From positions 1-40,597 of the forward strand of contig JAGCJL010000025.1 of NCBI GenBank assembly GCA_017647975.1: a stretch of 40,597 bases of DNA, in the 5' to 3' direction. Under the pieces are notes generated by a model that was not told where the DNA came from, searched no databases, and saw nothing but the letters and a program-made list of their open reading frames with translations. The DNA comes from Bacteroidaceae bacterium (GTDB taxonomy: Bacteria; Bacteroidota; Bacteroidia; Bacteroidales; Bacteroidaceae). Both the position numbers and the translations under genes were made by a program. Numbering within the stretch: position 1 is the first letter of the stretch; every line of letters starts with the position of its first letter. Below, one piece after another: positions 6,489-15,440 of the stretch.

Positions 6489-9400
6489 ATGATTTTAAAA
6501 CGACTGATATTCTCCATTTTAATATTCATTGCCCTTGCAGTGCAGGCTCAGACAGTTACTGTCGATTGGAGTGAGGCTGTTGCTGATTCGCTGTTGCCTT
6601 CGTGTACGGCGGTTATTGATTTGGATAATGATTACATGAGATATAGTTATTCGGCTCATGTGGAATATCCTGAATATCGCAAGATGGATAAAATGGAGGT
6701 GAAACGCTATGCTCTTGACGAAAGATATCCTTCTTTGACTGAACAGCCTTTGGTGGAGTGTTATGTCGGTGTGCAGGCGAAACGTCCACAACTTGATGTC
6801 TTTGTGTTGCCCGTAATAAAAAGGGGAGGCACCTACTATCGTCTTGAATCGTGTAAGATTGTTGTTGATAAAACATTGTTGAACAAGCCGTCAAGAGTGG
6901 CAGAAAAGAATGCTGCTGAACGCTATGTACAAAACTCTGTTCTTGCAAGTGGACGTTGGGTGCGTATTGGCGTTGAAGAGACCGGTGTGCATAAAATAAC
7001 TTTTGATGAACTTGAAAAAATGGGATTCACTAATCCCGATAAAGTACGTCTTTATGGTTATGGTGGAAATTTCTTGCCCGAGAGTAATATAGAAAATTTA
7101 CCCGATGACTTGAATGAATTGCCTTTGTGGAGAGAGAACGGATATCTTCTTTTTTATGCAAAGGGTTTAATAAAATGGGAGTATAGCTCGGGACGTTTTG
7201 TGCATACTCAAAATGTCTATTCAAATAAAGCCTGCTATTTTCTTACAGAAAGTGATGATGCACCAATGGATTTTGTTCAGGAGGTTTTTCAGGATACTCT
7301 CCCCGAAACAAGTGTGCCTGTAACTGAATTTATGGATTACACCCTGTATGAAAAAGAGGAAAAAAGTCTCTGTTCTTACGGCCGTATTCTTGTCGATAAA
7401 TATGACTATTCTTTTGGTCGTACCAAGAAATACGAATTTTCAACCATTGGTGCTGTCCCCGGTAGTGCTGTTTTGGGTATTTCGTTTGCCACGAGTGGTG
7501 AAGAAATGTCGCAGGTGCATGTCAAAGTTGATAATGATTCAATAGGCACACTGTCTGTTTTGCAGCGTTCTTCTAATGAGTTTGGAAAAATAGCCGAGGG
7601 CCGTATTGCTTTTAACGGCACAATGGGTGATAAGACTGTTGTTGAGGTGTCTCACACTGTTTCAAGTGTCACTCTGTCTGGTTTTCTTGATTACATAAGT
7701 TTGAACTATACACGTAGGTTGGCTTTGTTTGGCTCCCAAACAGCGTTTAGGGGCAAAAATACAGTTTCCTCAATTTCCAGATATTCCATCTCGGGGTGTA
7801 ATCCAAATGTCAAAGTCTGGAGTGTAGGTGAAAATATCGGTGTAAAAGAAATAACCGGTAGTCTTGACGGTGATGTACTTTCGGTTGTTGCTCCTAATGG
7901 CGTTAAAGATGAATTGGTTGTTGTGGATGTAAAAGGAACATTCCCGTCGGTAAAAGTGCTGGGTGAAGTACCTAATCAAAACCTTCATGCAACGGGGCAG
8001 ACGGATATGGTTATAATCATTCCTTCCAATGGTGTGTTTTTTGAGGTGGCAGAACGTCTTGCCGAAGCTCACCGCACAATGGATTCATTGTCGGTGTCGG
8101 TGGTTACCGCACAACAAATCTATAATGAATTCTCTTCCGGAACTCCTGATGTCACAGCGTATCGTCGTTTTATGAAGATGTTGTATGATCGTGCGACAAC
8201 GGAGGATGAAGCACCTAAATATCTGCTTTTGTTTGGTGATGCATATTTTGACAACCGCTTTGTGACAATTCCGGAGCGTAATCAGGATGACTATCTTCTC
8301 TGCTTTGAGTCTAAAAACTCGGTAAGTGCAGTTCGCTCTTATGTGCATGAAGATTATATCGGTCTTCTTGATGATGGTGAAGGAAACAGCCTTTTGCGTA
8401 ATAAGGTTGATATCGGCGTAGGTCGTATTCCAGTTGTCTCTGTGGTTGAAGCAAAGGCTGTTGTGGAGAAAATAATAAAGTATATGAAGAACGGCGATGC
8501 AGGAGTTTGGCAGAATGTTATTGCTCTTTTGGGTGATGACGGTGATACTAGCATACCGAACCAGCATATGAAAGACGTAGAGGGAATAGCAACCATTGTA
8601 ACCGAGAATTATCCTTCATATATGATTGACAGAATATATTGGGATGATTATGTTGCCGAAAAGGCTGCCACAGGAAACCGCTATCCTGAAGTTACAAAGG
8701 TTATTCAGGAACGCTTGGATAAAGGTGCTTTGGTCGTTAATTATGCAGGTCATGGTGGCCCGAATCTGCTTTCTCATGAGTTTGTATGGACAGTACAGAA
8801 TACGGCGGATTTGAAATCTCCTCGTTTGCCTTTCTGGATTATGGCATCTTGTGACATAGCACCATTTGATCTTGGAGAAAATTCTATTGGAGAGGTGATA
8901 TTGAAAAACCCTAATGGTGGTGGCGTTGGTGTATTTACTTCTACCAGAACTGTTTTGCAGAGATATAATGCAATTTTGAATAAGGCTTTTGCAAAAGTGT
9001 TGTTCTCTCCTGTTGTTACGGGTGAGGTAATGGCTGTTGGCGATGCAGTAAGAAGGGCAAAATGTGATGTAATAGAATCTAATTCTGATTTGAGCGAGAA
9101 TAAGTTGCAGTATGTTTTGCTTGGTGATCCGGCATTGAGGCTTAAGTATCCCAAGTATCGTTTAAAGGTTGACGAGATTAACGGCCTTGCTGCAGTTGAT
9201 ACATTCCAAGTTCAGGCAGGTGGTCACCTGGTGGTGAAAGGTCATGTTGAATCTCTCTTGGGTGATACGGTGGATGGTTTTACCGGACTGATATATTCAA
9301 ATCTTTTTGATGGAGCCGAAGAGGTTTCTACTCGCAATAATACTGGTCTTGGCAGCTTTAAATATACAGCATTCAAGAAAAATATTTTTTCGAGTTGTGA

Positions 9401-10241
9401 TTCTGTAATAAACGGCAGGTTTGAATTCCTGATGCCAATCCCTATGGATATTAGTTATTCCGATGCTATGGGACATTTGAATATGTTTGCTTTGGATACT
9501 GCGTATAAATATTCGGCACAAGGGCACTATGGTGATTTGATATTCAATGGAACTGCTGTTGAGACTCTTGATGATGGCAAGGGGCCCGAGATATTGGCCT
9601 ATCTGAACACACCGGAATTTGTTGACGGTGACAAGGTGAATGATACACCATGCTTGTGGTTGGAATTACATGATATTAACGGTATAAATACTGTTGGAAA
9701 TAGTATCGGACATGACATCATAGCTGTGGTTGACAATAATCCTAAATATACTTATAATCTTAACAGTGTATTTCAGCCGGTTGTGGGTGATTTCACTCAT
9801 GGTACGGTGATGTTCCCGCTTGATAAACTCGAAGAGGGAGAACACACGCTTATGGTGCGTGCTTGGGATTATTATAACAACTCATCGGTGGTTTATGTGA
9901 ATTTCGTGGTAGAACCGGGTGTGGCACCGGAAATCTCTTCAATAGAGGTTAATCCGTCTCCGGTAATATCGGGCAGTGAAGCAAAATTCTGTATATCACA
10001 CAATCGTCCACAGAGTGAAATGGATGTGACTTTGGAAATCTTCAGTATTCACGGACAATTGTTATATCATAATTCAGAAAAAGTAGTTTCTGATGGTTTG
10101 GTTTATGAGATGCTGTGGAATGGACGTGGTCAGGCAGGGCAGTCTTTGGTAACAGGCGTGTATATCGCCCGAATATCTCTGTCAACAGGTGGAGAGTCTG
10201 TGGTGGAAGGAACTAAATTTCTTGTGATAGACAATAAATAA
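6489..10241 (+). CDS. porU: PorU-like type IX secretion sortase (C25 peptidase)
   Basis: PorU is the cell-surface cysteine peptidase that removes the C-terminal sorting domain of type IX cargo and attaches the cargo to A-LPS. The 1250 residues begin with a signal peptide (LKRLIFSILIFIALAVQAQ). A long N-terminal beta region precedes the C25 (gingipain-like) peptidase domain at ~500-880. His755 is in NYAGHGG and Cys788 is in IMASCDIAPFD, the expected dyad. The last ~90 residues (ISSIEVNPSPV .. GVYIARISLS) are a CTD-like beta-sandwich. porV follows after 78 nt. The length is slightly above that of known PorU. The family call is secure; anchoring to A-LPS is inferred from homologues. Confidence 0.95.
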   Translation: MILKRLIFSILIFIALAVQAQTVTVDWSEAVADSLLPSCTAVIDLDNDYMRYSYSAHVEYPEYRKMDKMEVKRYALDERYPSLTEQPLVECYVGVQAKRPQLDVFVLPVIKRGGTYYRLESCKIVVDKTLLNKPSRVAEKNAAERYVQNSVLASGRWVRIGVEETGVHKITFDELEKMGFTNPDKVRLYGYGGNFLPESNIENLPDDLNELPLWRENGYLLFYAKGLIKWEYSSGRFVHTQNVYSNKACYFLTESDDAPMDFVQEVFQDTLPETSVPVTEFMDYTLYEKEEKSLCSYGRILVDKYDYSFGRTKKYEFSTIGAVPGSAVLGISFATSGEEMSQVHVKVDNDSIGTLSVLQRSSNEFGKIAEGRIAFNGTMGDKTVVEVSHTVSSVTLSGFLDYISLNYTRRLALFGSQTAFRGKNTVSSISRYSISGCNPNVKVWSVGENIGVKEITGSLDGDVLSVVAPNGVKDELVVVDVKGTFPSVKVLGEVPNQNLHATGQTDMVIIIPSNGVFFEVAERLAEAHRTMDSLSVSVVTAQQIYNEFSSGTPDVTAYRRFMKMLYDRATTEDEAPKYLLLFGDAYFDNRFVTIPERNQDDYLLCFESKNSVSAVRSYVHEDYIGLLDDGEGNSLLRNKVDIGVGRIPVVSVVEAKAVVEKIIKYMKNGDAGVWQNVIALLGDDGDTSIPNQHMKDVEGIATIVTENYPSYMIDRIYWDDYVAEKAATGNRYPEVTKVIQERLDKGALVVNYAGHGGPNLLSHEFVWTVQNTADLKSPRLPFWIMASCDIAPFDLGENSIGEVILKNPNGGGVGVFTSTRTVLQRYNAILNKAFAKVLFSPVVTGEVMAVGDAVRRAKCDVIESNSDLSENKLQYVLLGDPALRLKYPKYRLKVDEINGLAAVDTFQVQAGGHLVVKGHVESLLGDTVDGFTGLIYSNLFDGAEEVSTRNNTGLGSFKYTAFKKNIFSSCDSVINGRFEFLMPIPMDISYSDAMGHLNMFALDTAYKYSAQGHYGDLIFNGTAVETLDDGKGPEILAYLNTPEFVDGDKVNDTPCLWLELHDINGINTVGNSIGHDIIAVVDNNPKYTYNLNSVFQPVVGDFTHGTVMFPLDKLEEGEHTLMVRAWDYYNNSSVVYVNFVVEPGVAPEISSIEVNPSPVISGSEAKFCISHNRPQSEMDVTLEIFSIHGQLLYHNSEKVVSDGLVYEMLWNGRGQAGQSLVTGVYIARISLSTGGESVVEGTKFLVIDNK

Positions 10242-10319
10242 ATAAAAAATGAGTTAATATAAAGCATGTCGTTGTAAAAGGACTTACCGTTTAACGTATT
10301 AGACAGAAAATATTTTAAC

Positions 10320-11501
10320 ATGACAAAGAATAGAATAGCGATAGTCATCCTCTTGATGATTGTAACAGTTTCGGCATTTGCTCAAAAAGAACAACTTAAT
10401 CCGGTATATACAGGAGTAACCTCGCTCTCGATAGCGCCAGATGCACGTGCCGGTGCACTTGGTGATGTTGGTGTGGCTACAGAACCAGATGTCAATTCAC
10501 AGTATTGGAATCCGGCAAAGTATCCTTTCAATATTGCTCGTGCAGGTGTCTCAATGTCATATACACCTTGGTTGCGTCAATTGGTTAGCGATATTGACCT
10601 TGTTAATCTCGTCGGCTTTTATAGAATAGGAGATTATTCGGCATTGAGTGGTTCGTTGACCTATTTCTCTTTGGGTGAGGTTATTGCAGAAACGCATACG
10701 ATTAAGCCTTATGAAATGGCTTTGGATATTGCGTATTCCCGAATGCTTTCAGAAACATTCTCGGCTGCTATTGCCATGCGATATATTCATGGCGATATGC
10801 AATATGATATTACTGAGGATATGAGTGCTGGTAATGCTTTTGCCGCAGATATTGCCTTGTATTACAATAAATATCTATTTGCAGGTAATAGAGAGTGCCT
10901 TTTGGGATTGGGATTGAATATCTCAAATATTGGTACTAAGATATCGTATGATGGCGGTGCAACAAACCAATTCATTCCTACAAACATGCGTCTTGGAGCA
11001 TCGTTCATGCTTCCTCTTGATGAGTATAATACATTGTCTTTCAGCCTTGATTTAAATAAACTATTGGTACCTACACGTCCTTCGTATAGTCAATTCCTTG
11101 AGGAGAAAGGATATGAACAGGGCGATAATTCTTATTATTCGGAATATCAGTCTTGGCTTGACGAGGAGGGACATAACGAGGTCTCTTCAATTTCGGGAAT
11201 ATTCAAATCTTTTGCCGACGCTCCCGGTGGGGCTGTTGAAGAACTTAAGGAGATTTATGGCGGTGTAGGTGTGGAATATTGTTATAACCAACAATTCTCA
11301 TTGCGTGCCGGTTATCATTACGAGAATGAGTATAAAGGAAATAGAAAATATTTTACAGTAGGTGCCGGCTTCCGAATGAGTGTATTCTCTCTTGATGCTG
11401 CATATCTTATATCTACAGCACAGAGCAATCCGCTTGATCAGACATTGCGTTTCTCGCTCTCGTTTGATATGGATGGATTGAAAGAGCTGTTCAGACGTTA
11501 A
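10320..11501 (+). CDS. porV: PorV (LptO), type IX secretion outer-membrane shuttle protein
   Basis: PorV is a FadL-like 14-strand outer-membrane barrel that collects cargo from the translocon and partners PorU at the surface. The 393 residues start with a signal peptide (IVILLMIVTVSAFAQ). The family's diagnostic N-terminal stretch is present (SLSIAPDARAGALGDVGVAT, then DVNSQYWNPAKYPF). The end is a strand with aromatic and basic residues (SLSFDMDGLKELFRR). It lies directly after porU, with ispF 11 nt downstream, an order I recall from Porphyromonas. Confidence 0.95.
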   Translation: MTKNRIAIVILLMIVTVSAFAQKEQLNPVYTGVTSLSIAPDARAGALGDVGVATEPDVNSQYWNPAKYPFNIARAGVSMSYTPWLRQLVSDIDLVNLVGFYRIGDYSALSGSLTYFSLGEVIAETHTIKPYEMALDIAYSRMLSETFSAAIAMRYIHGDMQYDITEDMSAGNAFAADIALYYNKYLFAGNRECLLGLGLNISNIGTKISYDGGATNQFIPTNMRLGASFMLPLDEYNTLSFSLDLNKLLVPTRPSYSQFLEEKGYEQGDNSYYSEYQSWLDEEGHNEVSSISGIFKSFADAPGGAVEELKEIYGGVGVEYCYNQQFSLRAGYHYENEYKGNRKYFTVGAGFRMSVFSLDAAYLISTAQSNPLDQTLRFSLSFDMDGLKELFRR

Positions 11502-11512
11502 ATATAAATAGT

Positions 11513-11989
11513 ATGATAAGAATTGGTTTTGGTATAGATGTTCACAAATTTGCCGAAAATCGTGATTTGTGGATTGGTGGTGTTAAGATTCCATATGAAT
11601 TTGGTCTTGCAGGTCACTCTGATGCCGATGTGCTTATTCATGCCATTTGCGACGCTTTGCTTGGTGCTGCAAACTTGCGTGATATAGGCTATCAGTTCCC
11701 TGATAATTCTGATGAGTTCTTGAATATCGATAGCAAAATACTTCTTCGCCGAACTAATGAGCTGTTGAAAGAAAAGGGCTATTCTATTGGTAATATTGAT
11801 GCTACAGTGGCGGCTCAGGCTCCAAAACTGAATCCTTACATTCCATTCATGCAGGAGGCTATGGCTGCGGTGCTCGGTATTGAGCCCGATATGATATCAG
11901 TAAAGGCTACAACAACTGAGAAACTTGGCTTTGAGGGCCGTAAGGAGGGTATTACCGCTTATGCCACAGTCTTGATAAATAAAGATTAG
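11513..11989 (+). CDS. ispF: 2-C-methyl-D-erythritol 2,4-cyclodiphosphate synthase
   Basis: IspF forms the cyclic diphosphate in the MEP route to isoprenoids. The 158 residues match the trimeric family. GFGIDVHKF supplies the zinc Asp and His, and GLAGHSDADVLIHAICDALLGAA is the second signature. The C-terminal KATTTEKLGFEGRKEGI is also typical. It is packed 11 nt after porV and 18 nt before the phosphoesterase. The MEP product feeds undecaprenyl synthesis by the UppS encoded ~4 kb downstream. Confidence 0.97.
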   Translation: MIRIGFGIDVHKFAENRDLWIGGVKIPYEFGLAGHSDADVLIHAICDALLGAANLRDIGYQFPDNSDEFLNIDSKILLRRTNELLKEKGYSIGNIDATVAAQAPKLNPYIPFMQEAMAAVLGIEPDMISVKATTTEKLGFEGRKEGITAYATVLINKD

Positions 11990-11993
11990 TTGC

Positions 11994-12000
11994 AGGAGGG
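11994..12000 (+). promoter_or_regulatory. Shine-Dalgarno-like AGGAGGG setting the phosphoesterase start
   Basis: AGGAGGG lies 7 nt before ATG 12008. It would be inside the coding sequence if the upstream in-frame TTG (11990) were used, so it supports the ATG. Strong Shine-Dalgarno sequences are uncommon in this phylum. Confidence 0.5.
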
Positions 12001-12007
12001 TGGTTGC

Positions 12008-12826
12008 ATGTGTCGCTCTCTAAAAAAATATATAGTAATATTGTTTGCACTTGTTGCTTTCTCGTCATGTGCATCATTGTCACCAAATGGCGTTGGGCGT
12101 TTGAAGCATTATGAGATATGTTCGGAACAGCTTCCTGAGAGTTTTGAGGGGTATTCTATTGCTTTTATGTCCGACATACATTATCCGAGTAAGTTTACCC
12201 GAAAGAATCTTGCCCGAATTGTAAGACGACTGCGTAGCGAGTCACCAGATGTTCTGTTGTTGGGTGGTGATTATGTTACTTCTGATTCTTATATATCAGA
12301 ACTGTTTGATTCCATTTCATCGGTAAAAACGGGCGATGGAATATATGCAGTTCTTGGCAATCATGAACGTCGTAATAAAGATCTGATTGCTCAAACCATG
12401 CAGTCGCATGGTGTAACTCTTCTCAAAGACCAAGTTGTTGAAATTACACGTGGTATTGATACCGTTTATATAGTGGGAATATATGACAGCTTTAAATATG
12501 ACTCGTTAATGGTACAGCCGGCAGAGAGTGTTCCTGATTCTGCATTTACTATTCTTCTATGTCATACGCCCGATTATGCAGAACGCTCAAATACAACAGC
12601 CGATTTGACTCTTTCGGGGCATACTCATGGCGGGCAAGTGAGCCTTTTTGGATTATATGCCCCTGTTAAAAATACAATTTATGGCAATCGTTTTCTCAAG
12701 GGACTGAATGAAACATCTTCCGGTTCAATGATAATTACGACTACCGGTGTCGGAACTTCGCGAAGAAAGGTGCGTTTTTGTGTGCCAAGCGAATTGGTGT
12801 TTGTGACTCTTTGTCGTGCAAAGTGA
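12008..12826 (+). CDS. Metallophosphoesterase lipoprotein (YkuE/YaeI-like)
   Basis: From ATG 12008 the protein has 272 residues. A lipoprotein signal (KKYIVILFALVAFSSCASL) precedes a calcineurin-like phosphoesterase domain. Its metal motifs appear in order: FMSDIHYPS, LLLGGDYVT, AVLGNHE, LLCHTPDY and SGHTHGGQVSL. YaeI/YkuE relatives have been linked to lipid A or lipid-linked pyrophosphate hydrolysis, but the substrate here is not known. The in-frame TTG at 11990 is rejected because an AGGAGGG box sits between it and the ATG. The gene follows ispF by 18 nt and probably belongs to the porU-porV run. Confidence 0.92.
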   Translation: MCRSLKKYIVILFALVAFSSCASLSPNGVGRLKHYEICSEQLPESFEGYSIAFMSDIHYPSKFTRKNLARIVRRLRSESPDVLLLGGDYVTSDSYISELFDSISSVKTGDGIYAVLGNHERRNKDLIAQTMQSHGVTLLKDQVVEITRGIDTVYIVGIYDSFKYDSLMVQPAESVPDSAFTILLCHTPDYAERSNTTADLTLSGHTHGGQVSLFGLYAPVKNTIYGNRFLKGLNETSSGSMIITTTGVGTSRRKVRFCVPSELVFVTLCRAK

Positions 12827-12918
12827 GATAAAAATAGCCGTATTCTTGCCATTCTTATATTCTCTTTCATTATCTTTGTCTTAGATTAAAAAATGTTTAA
12901 GTAAATAGCTTTTACAAA

Positions 12919-13980
12919 ATGGGTGGTTTGACAGCAGAAGATAGATTGTTTATGAGGCGTTGCCTGCAACTTGCACGTTGTGGTAGCGGAAGTACCTCAC
13001 CTAATCCTATGGTAGGTGCTGTCATTGTGCATAATGGGCGTATAATAGGCGAGGGGTATCATATCAGAGCCGGAGAACCGCATGCCGAAGTTAATGCAGT
13101 CAATTCTGTTAAAGAGTGTGACAGGCATCTTTTTCCAGAGGCCACAGTATATGTAACCCTTGAACCTTGTTCTCATTATGGAAAGACACCGCCTTGCTGC
13201 GATTTGTTGATTGCAAAGGGTGTAAAGCGTGTTGTGATTGGTACTGCTGATAATAATGTCATGGTAAACGGTGGTGGAATATCCCGTATGCGTGATAATG
13301 GAATAGAGGTTGTGGTAGGCGTTTATGAAGATGAATGTTGTCGATTAAATCGTGATTTTTTTACATCTCACAGGCTCTCTCGCCCGGCTGTTACTTTGAA
13401 ATGGGCACAAACAGCCGATGGTTTTATTGATGTTGTTCGTGATGGTGGTGTTCCTTTGTCAATATCAACTCAAATGTCGCGTTTGGCGGTTCACAAACTA
13501 CGGTCAATGCATGATGCGATATTGGTGGGAACGCGTACGGCCCTTTTGGATAATCCTTCTCTAAATGTTCGTGATTGGTGTGGGCGTAACCCTTTGCGTC
13601 TGGTTATGGATCGTCGTGGCGTGTTGCCCTCAACTCTTAAGTTGTTTGATGGGGCGTCCCGAACTATTGTATATACAGAAAAGAAAGTGTTGGGGAAGTT
13701 TGGTAAAAATGTTGAACAAATAGAAGTGGACTTTTCTGGGGATGTGCTATCGTCAGTGCTTTCTCATCTTCATTCGCTAAATATAAACAGTTTGCTTGTA
13801 GAAGGGGGTGCCAAATTGTTGCAGTCGTTTATAGATGCTTCGCTTTGGGATGATATTCGTGTCGAACTCAATCCAACTCTTTTTGTTGGCGAAGGTGTTG
13901 CAGCTCCCGTTTTGCCGGAAGGCGTTTCAATAAATAAAATTCGCTGTGGTGGTAACGAAATTCTGAGTCTCTACTGTTAA
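12919..13980 (+). CDS. ribD: Bifunctional riboflavin biosynthesis deaminase/reductase
   Basis: RibD deaminates and then reduces the pyrimidine intermediate of riboflavin synthesis. The 353 residues are the usual two-domain length. The deaminase half has STSPNPMVGAVIV, zinc motif HAEVNAV and EPCSHYGKTPPCCDLL. The reductase half runs from ~150 (PAVTLKWAQTADGFI) and includes LLVEGGAKLLQSFI. The N-terminus MGGLTAEDRLFMRRCLQLAR fits. It lies 92 nt after the phosphoesterase gene on the same strand. Confidence 0.96.
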   Translation: MGGLTAEDRLFMRRCLQLARCGSGSTSPNPMVGAVIVHNGRIIGEGYHIRAGEPHAEVNAVNSVKECDRHLFPEATVYVTLEPCSHYGKTPPCCDLLIAKGVKRVVIGTADNNVMVNGGGISRMRDNGIEVVVGVYEDECCRLNRDFFTSHRLSRPAVTLKWAQTADGFIDVVRDGGVPLSISTQMSRLAVHKLRSMHDAILVGTRTALLDNPSLNVRDWCGRNPLRLVMDRRGVLPSTLKLFDGASRTIVYTEKKVLGKFGKNVEQIEVDFSGDVLSSVLSHLHSLNINSLLVEGGAKLLQSFIDASLWDDIRVELNPTLFVGEGVAAPVLPEGVSINKIRCGGNEILSLYC

Positions 13981-14049
13981 ATTTGTTATTATTTATTTTA
14001 AAATAATATAAAATACTGCTTAATTGACCTATAAACCGAAAATTGTTGC

Positions 14050-14057
14050 TATTTTTG
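14050..14057 (+). promoter_or_regulatory. Putative -7 element upstream of the DUF6242 lipoprotein
   Basis: TATTTTTG matches TAnnTTTG, 24 nt before ATG 14082. A TTG occurs at 14024-14026, giving a spacer of 23 nt, longer than usual. Its position argues against translation starting at the in-frame TTG 14043. Confidence 0.4.
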
Positions 14058-14081
14058 CAAATTGAATATAAAATCAATTGT

Positions 14082-15440
14082 ATGAAAAGATATTTGGCAA
14101 CATATTTGGTCGCATGTTTATCTGTCGCTCTTTTCACATCGTGTTGGGGCGAAGATGATGAAGCATTGCTGTCGCCTTTTGCAATGGTCAAGGAGTTTTC
14201 GATAGGAAATATCCAATCTTCATATCCGGCATTTACCTCGGATGGAAGAGATACAACGGTGGTAAGAACTATCGATTGTTCAAAATTGAAATTTACAATA
14301 GATCAAATCAATGGAAGAATCTATAATAACGATTCGCTGCCTTATTGTACGGGATTGACAAAAGTGGTCACAACAATGACTGTAGATGGTGTTGCGTCTA
14401 TTTTTGTTGATAGTACCGGAACGTATGACTATTATGCCAATACAGACTCTACGGACTTTACATCACCTCGTAACTTTAGAATATATTCCGAGGGTGGAAC
14501 TTATTACAAAGATTATGTTGTGTCTGTCAATGTTCATCAGGTCAATCCGGAGTTGATGGTTTGGGAGAAGGCCGGAATTGTTGCTGGGTTTACTCCTTGT
14601 GGTGCAGCGGAATTGTCCGGTAATATGAATGTGTTCGGGAATGCAGGTACAAAATGTGTTGTCGCTTCATCCCCTGTCGGTGAACCTATATCTTGGACAA
14701 CGAAAGATTTGGTCGGTTTGCCGGTCAACGCCAAAATTTCAACAGTGCAATGCTATAAAAATAATCTGTATCTTGTAGCTGATAGTGCGGTTTATACATC
14801 GGCCGACGCTGTGAATTGGTCGCTCTCTTCGTCAATCCCCGGTGTTGTGGCTATTGTAGGTGCTTCTGATGAAGATCTTCTTATTGTTGCAACAGAAAAA
14901 GAAATGCTTTGCAGTACAAATGGAGTTGATTTTGAATATATGGGCAATGTTCCCGAGAATTTTCCATTATACGGGCTGTCTATAGCTTCTTATCCAATGG
15001 CACACAATAGTGATATAATACGTTATATGGTGTTTGGCTATCCCACAAATGCTAAGAACGGTAAGGCTTTTGTCTGGAGCAAACTTTCAACAGAGGAGAA
15101 GTGGAGTAACTATGATAACGCCGAAAATCCATTTCCTTGCCCTTCATTGAATGGCTTGTCTGTTGTACGCTATGATAATTTCTTCTATGCTTTGGGCGGT
15201 GCCGGAACTGCAGAGGGTGTTGAGGTCAAAGCGTTTGAGTCATTCTTTGTCTCAAGAGATAATGGAATTGTATGGAAATCACTTGATGATAAATATCAGG
15301 AATTGCCAAGCGAGTTGCTGGGAAATAATAATGCATTTGTGGCAGTTGTTGACTCCAGGAATTATATGTGGATTGTAAATTCGGGCAGTGGTGCTGCTGC
15401 ATATCGTGGCATCCTGAACCGTTTGGGATTTAAGAAATGA
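14082..15440 (+). CDS. DUF6242 family lipoprotein
   Basis: From ATG 14082 the protein has 452 residues (an upstream TTG adds 13 unlikely residues). The signal LVACLSVALFTSC ends in a lipobox Cys followed by acidic WGEDDE. The N-terminal ~120 residues (FTIDQINGRIYNNDSLPY, then FTSPRNFRIYSEGGTYYKDYVVSVNVHQ) match what I recall of DUF6242. The rest looks like a beta-propeller (repeated W/Y-containing strands with SxDxxxW turns, e.g. FFVSRDNGIVWKSL). Function is unknown. It overlaps the next gene by 4 nt (ATGA), which ties it to the DUF6089-uppS-bamA run. Confidence 0.85.
   Translation: MKRYLATYLVACLSVALFTSCWGEDDEALLSPFAMVKEFSIGNIQSSYPAFTSDGRDTTVVRTIDCSKLKFTIDQINGRIYNNDSLPYCTGLTKVVTTMTVDGVASIFVDSTGTYDYYANTDSTDFTSPRNFRIYSEGGTYYKDYVVSVNVHQVNPELMVWEKAGIVAGFTPCGAAELSGNMNVFGNAGTKCVVASSPVGEPISWTTKDLVGLPVNAKISTVQCYKNNLYLVADSAVYTSADAVNWSLSSSIPGVVAIVGASDEDLLIVATEKEMLCSTNGVDFEYMGNVPENFPLYGLSIASYPMAHNSDIIRYMVFGYPTNAKNGKAFVWSKLSTEEKWSNYDNAENPFPCPSLNGLSVVRYDNFFYALGGAGTAEGVEVKAFESFFVSRDNGIVWKSLDDKYQELPSELLGNNNAFVAVVDSRNYMWIVNSGSGAAAYRGILNRLGFKK

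Noticed and set aside
8085-8567. 160-codon antisense frame inside porU
   Set aside because: It is a shadow of the C25 peptidase gene; the Cys/Ile/Arg-rich translation resembles no protein and the plus strand is clearly coding.
11990-12007. TTG start extending the metallophosphoesterase by six residues
   Set aside because: It would place the AGGAGGG ribosome-binding sequence within the coding region and disturb the lipoprotein signal; ATG 12008 fits better.
14043-14081. Upstream TTG start for the DUF6242 lipoprotein
   Set aside because: The extra 13 codons overlap a promoter-like TATTTTTG and precede a complete lipoprotein signal that starts at ATG 14082.
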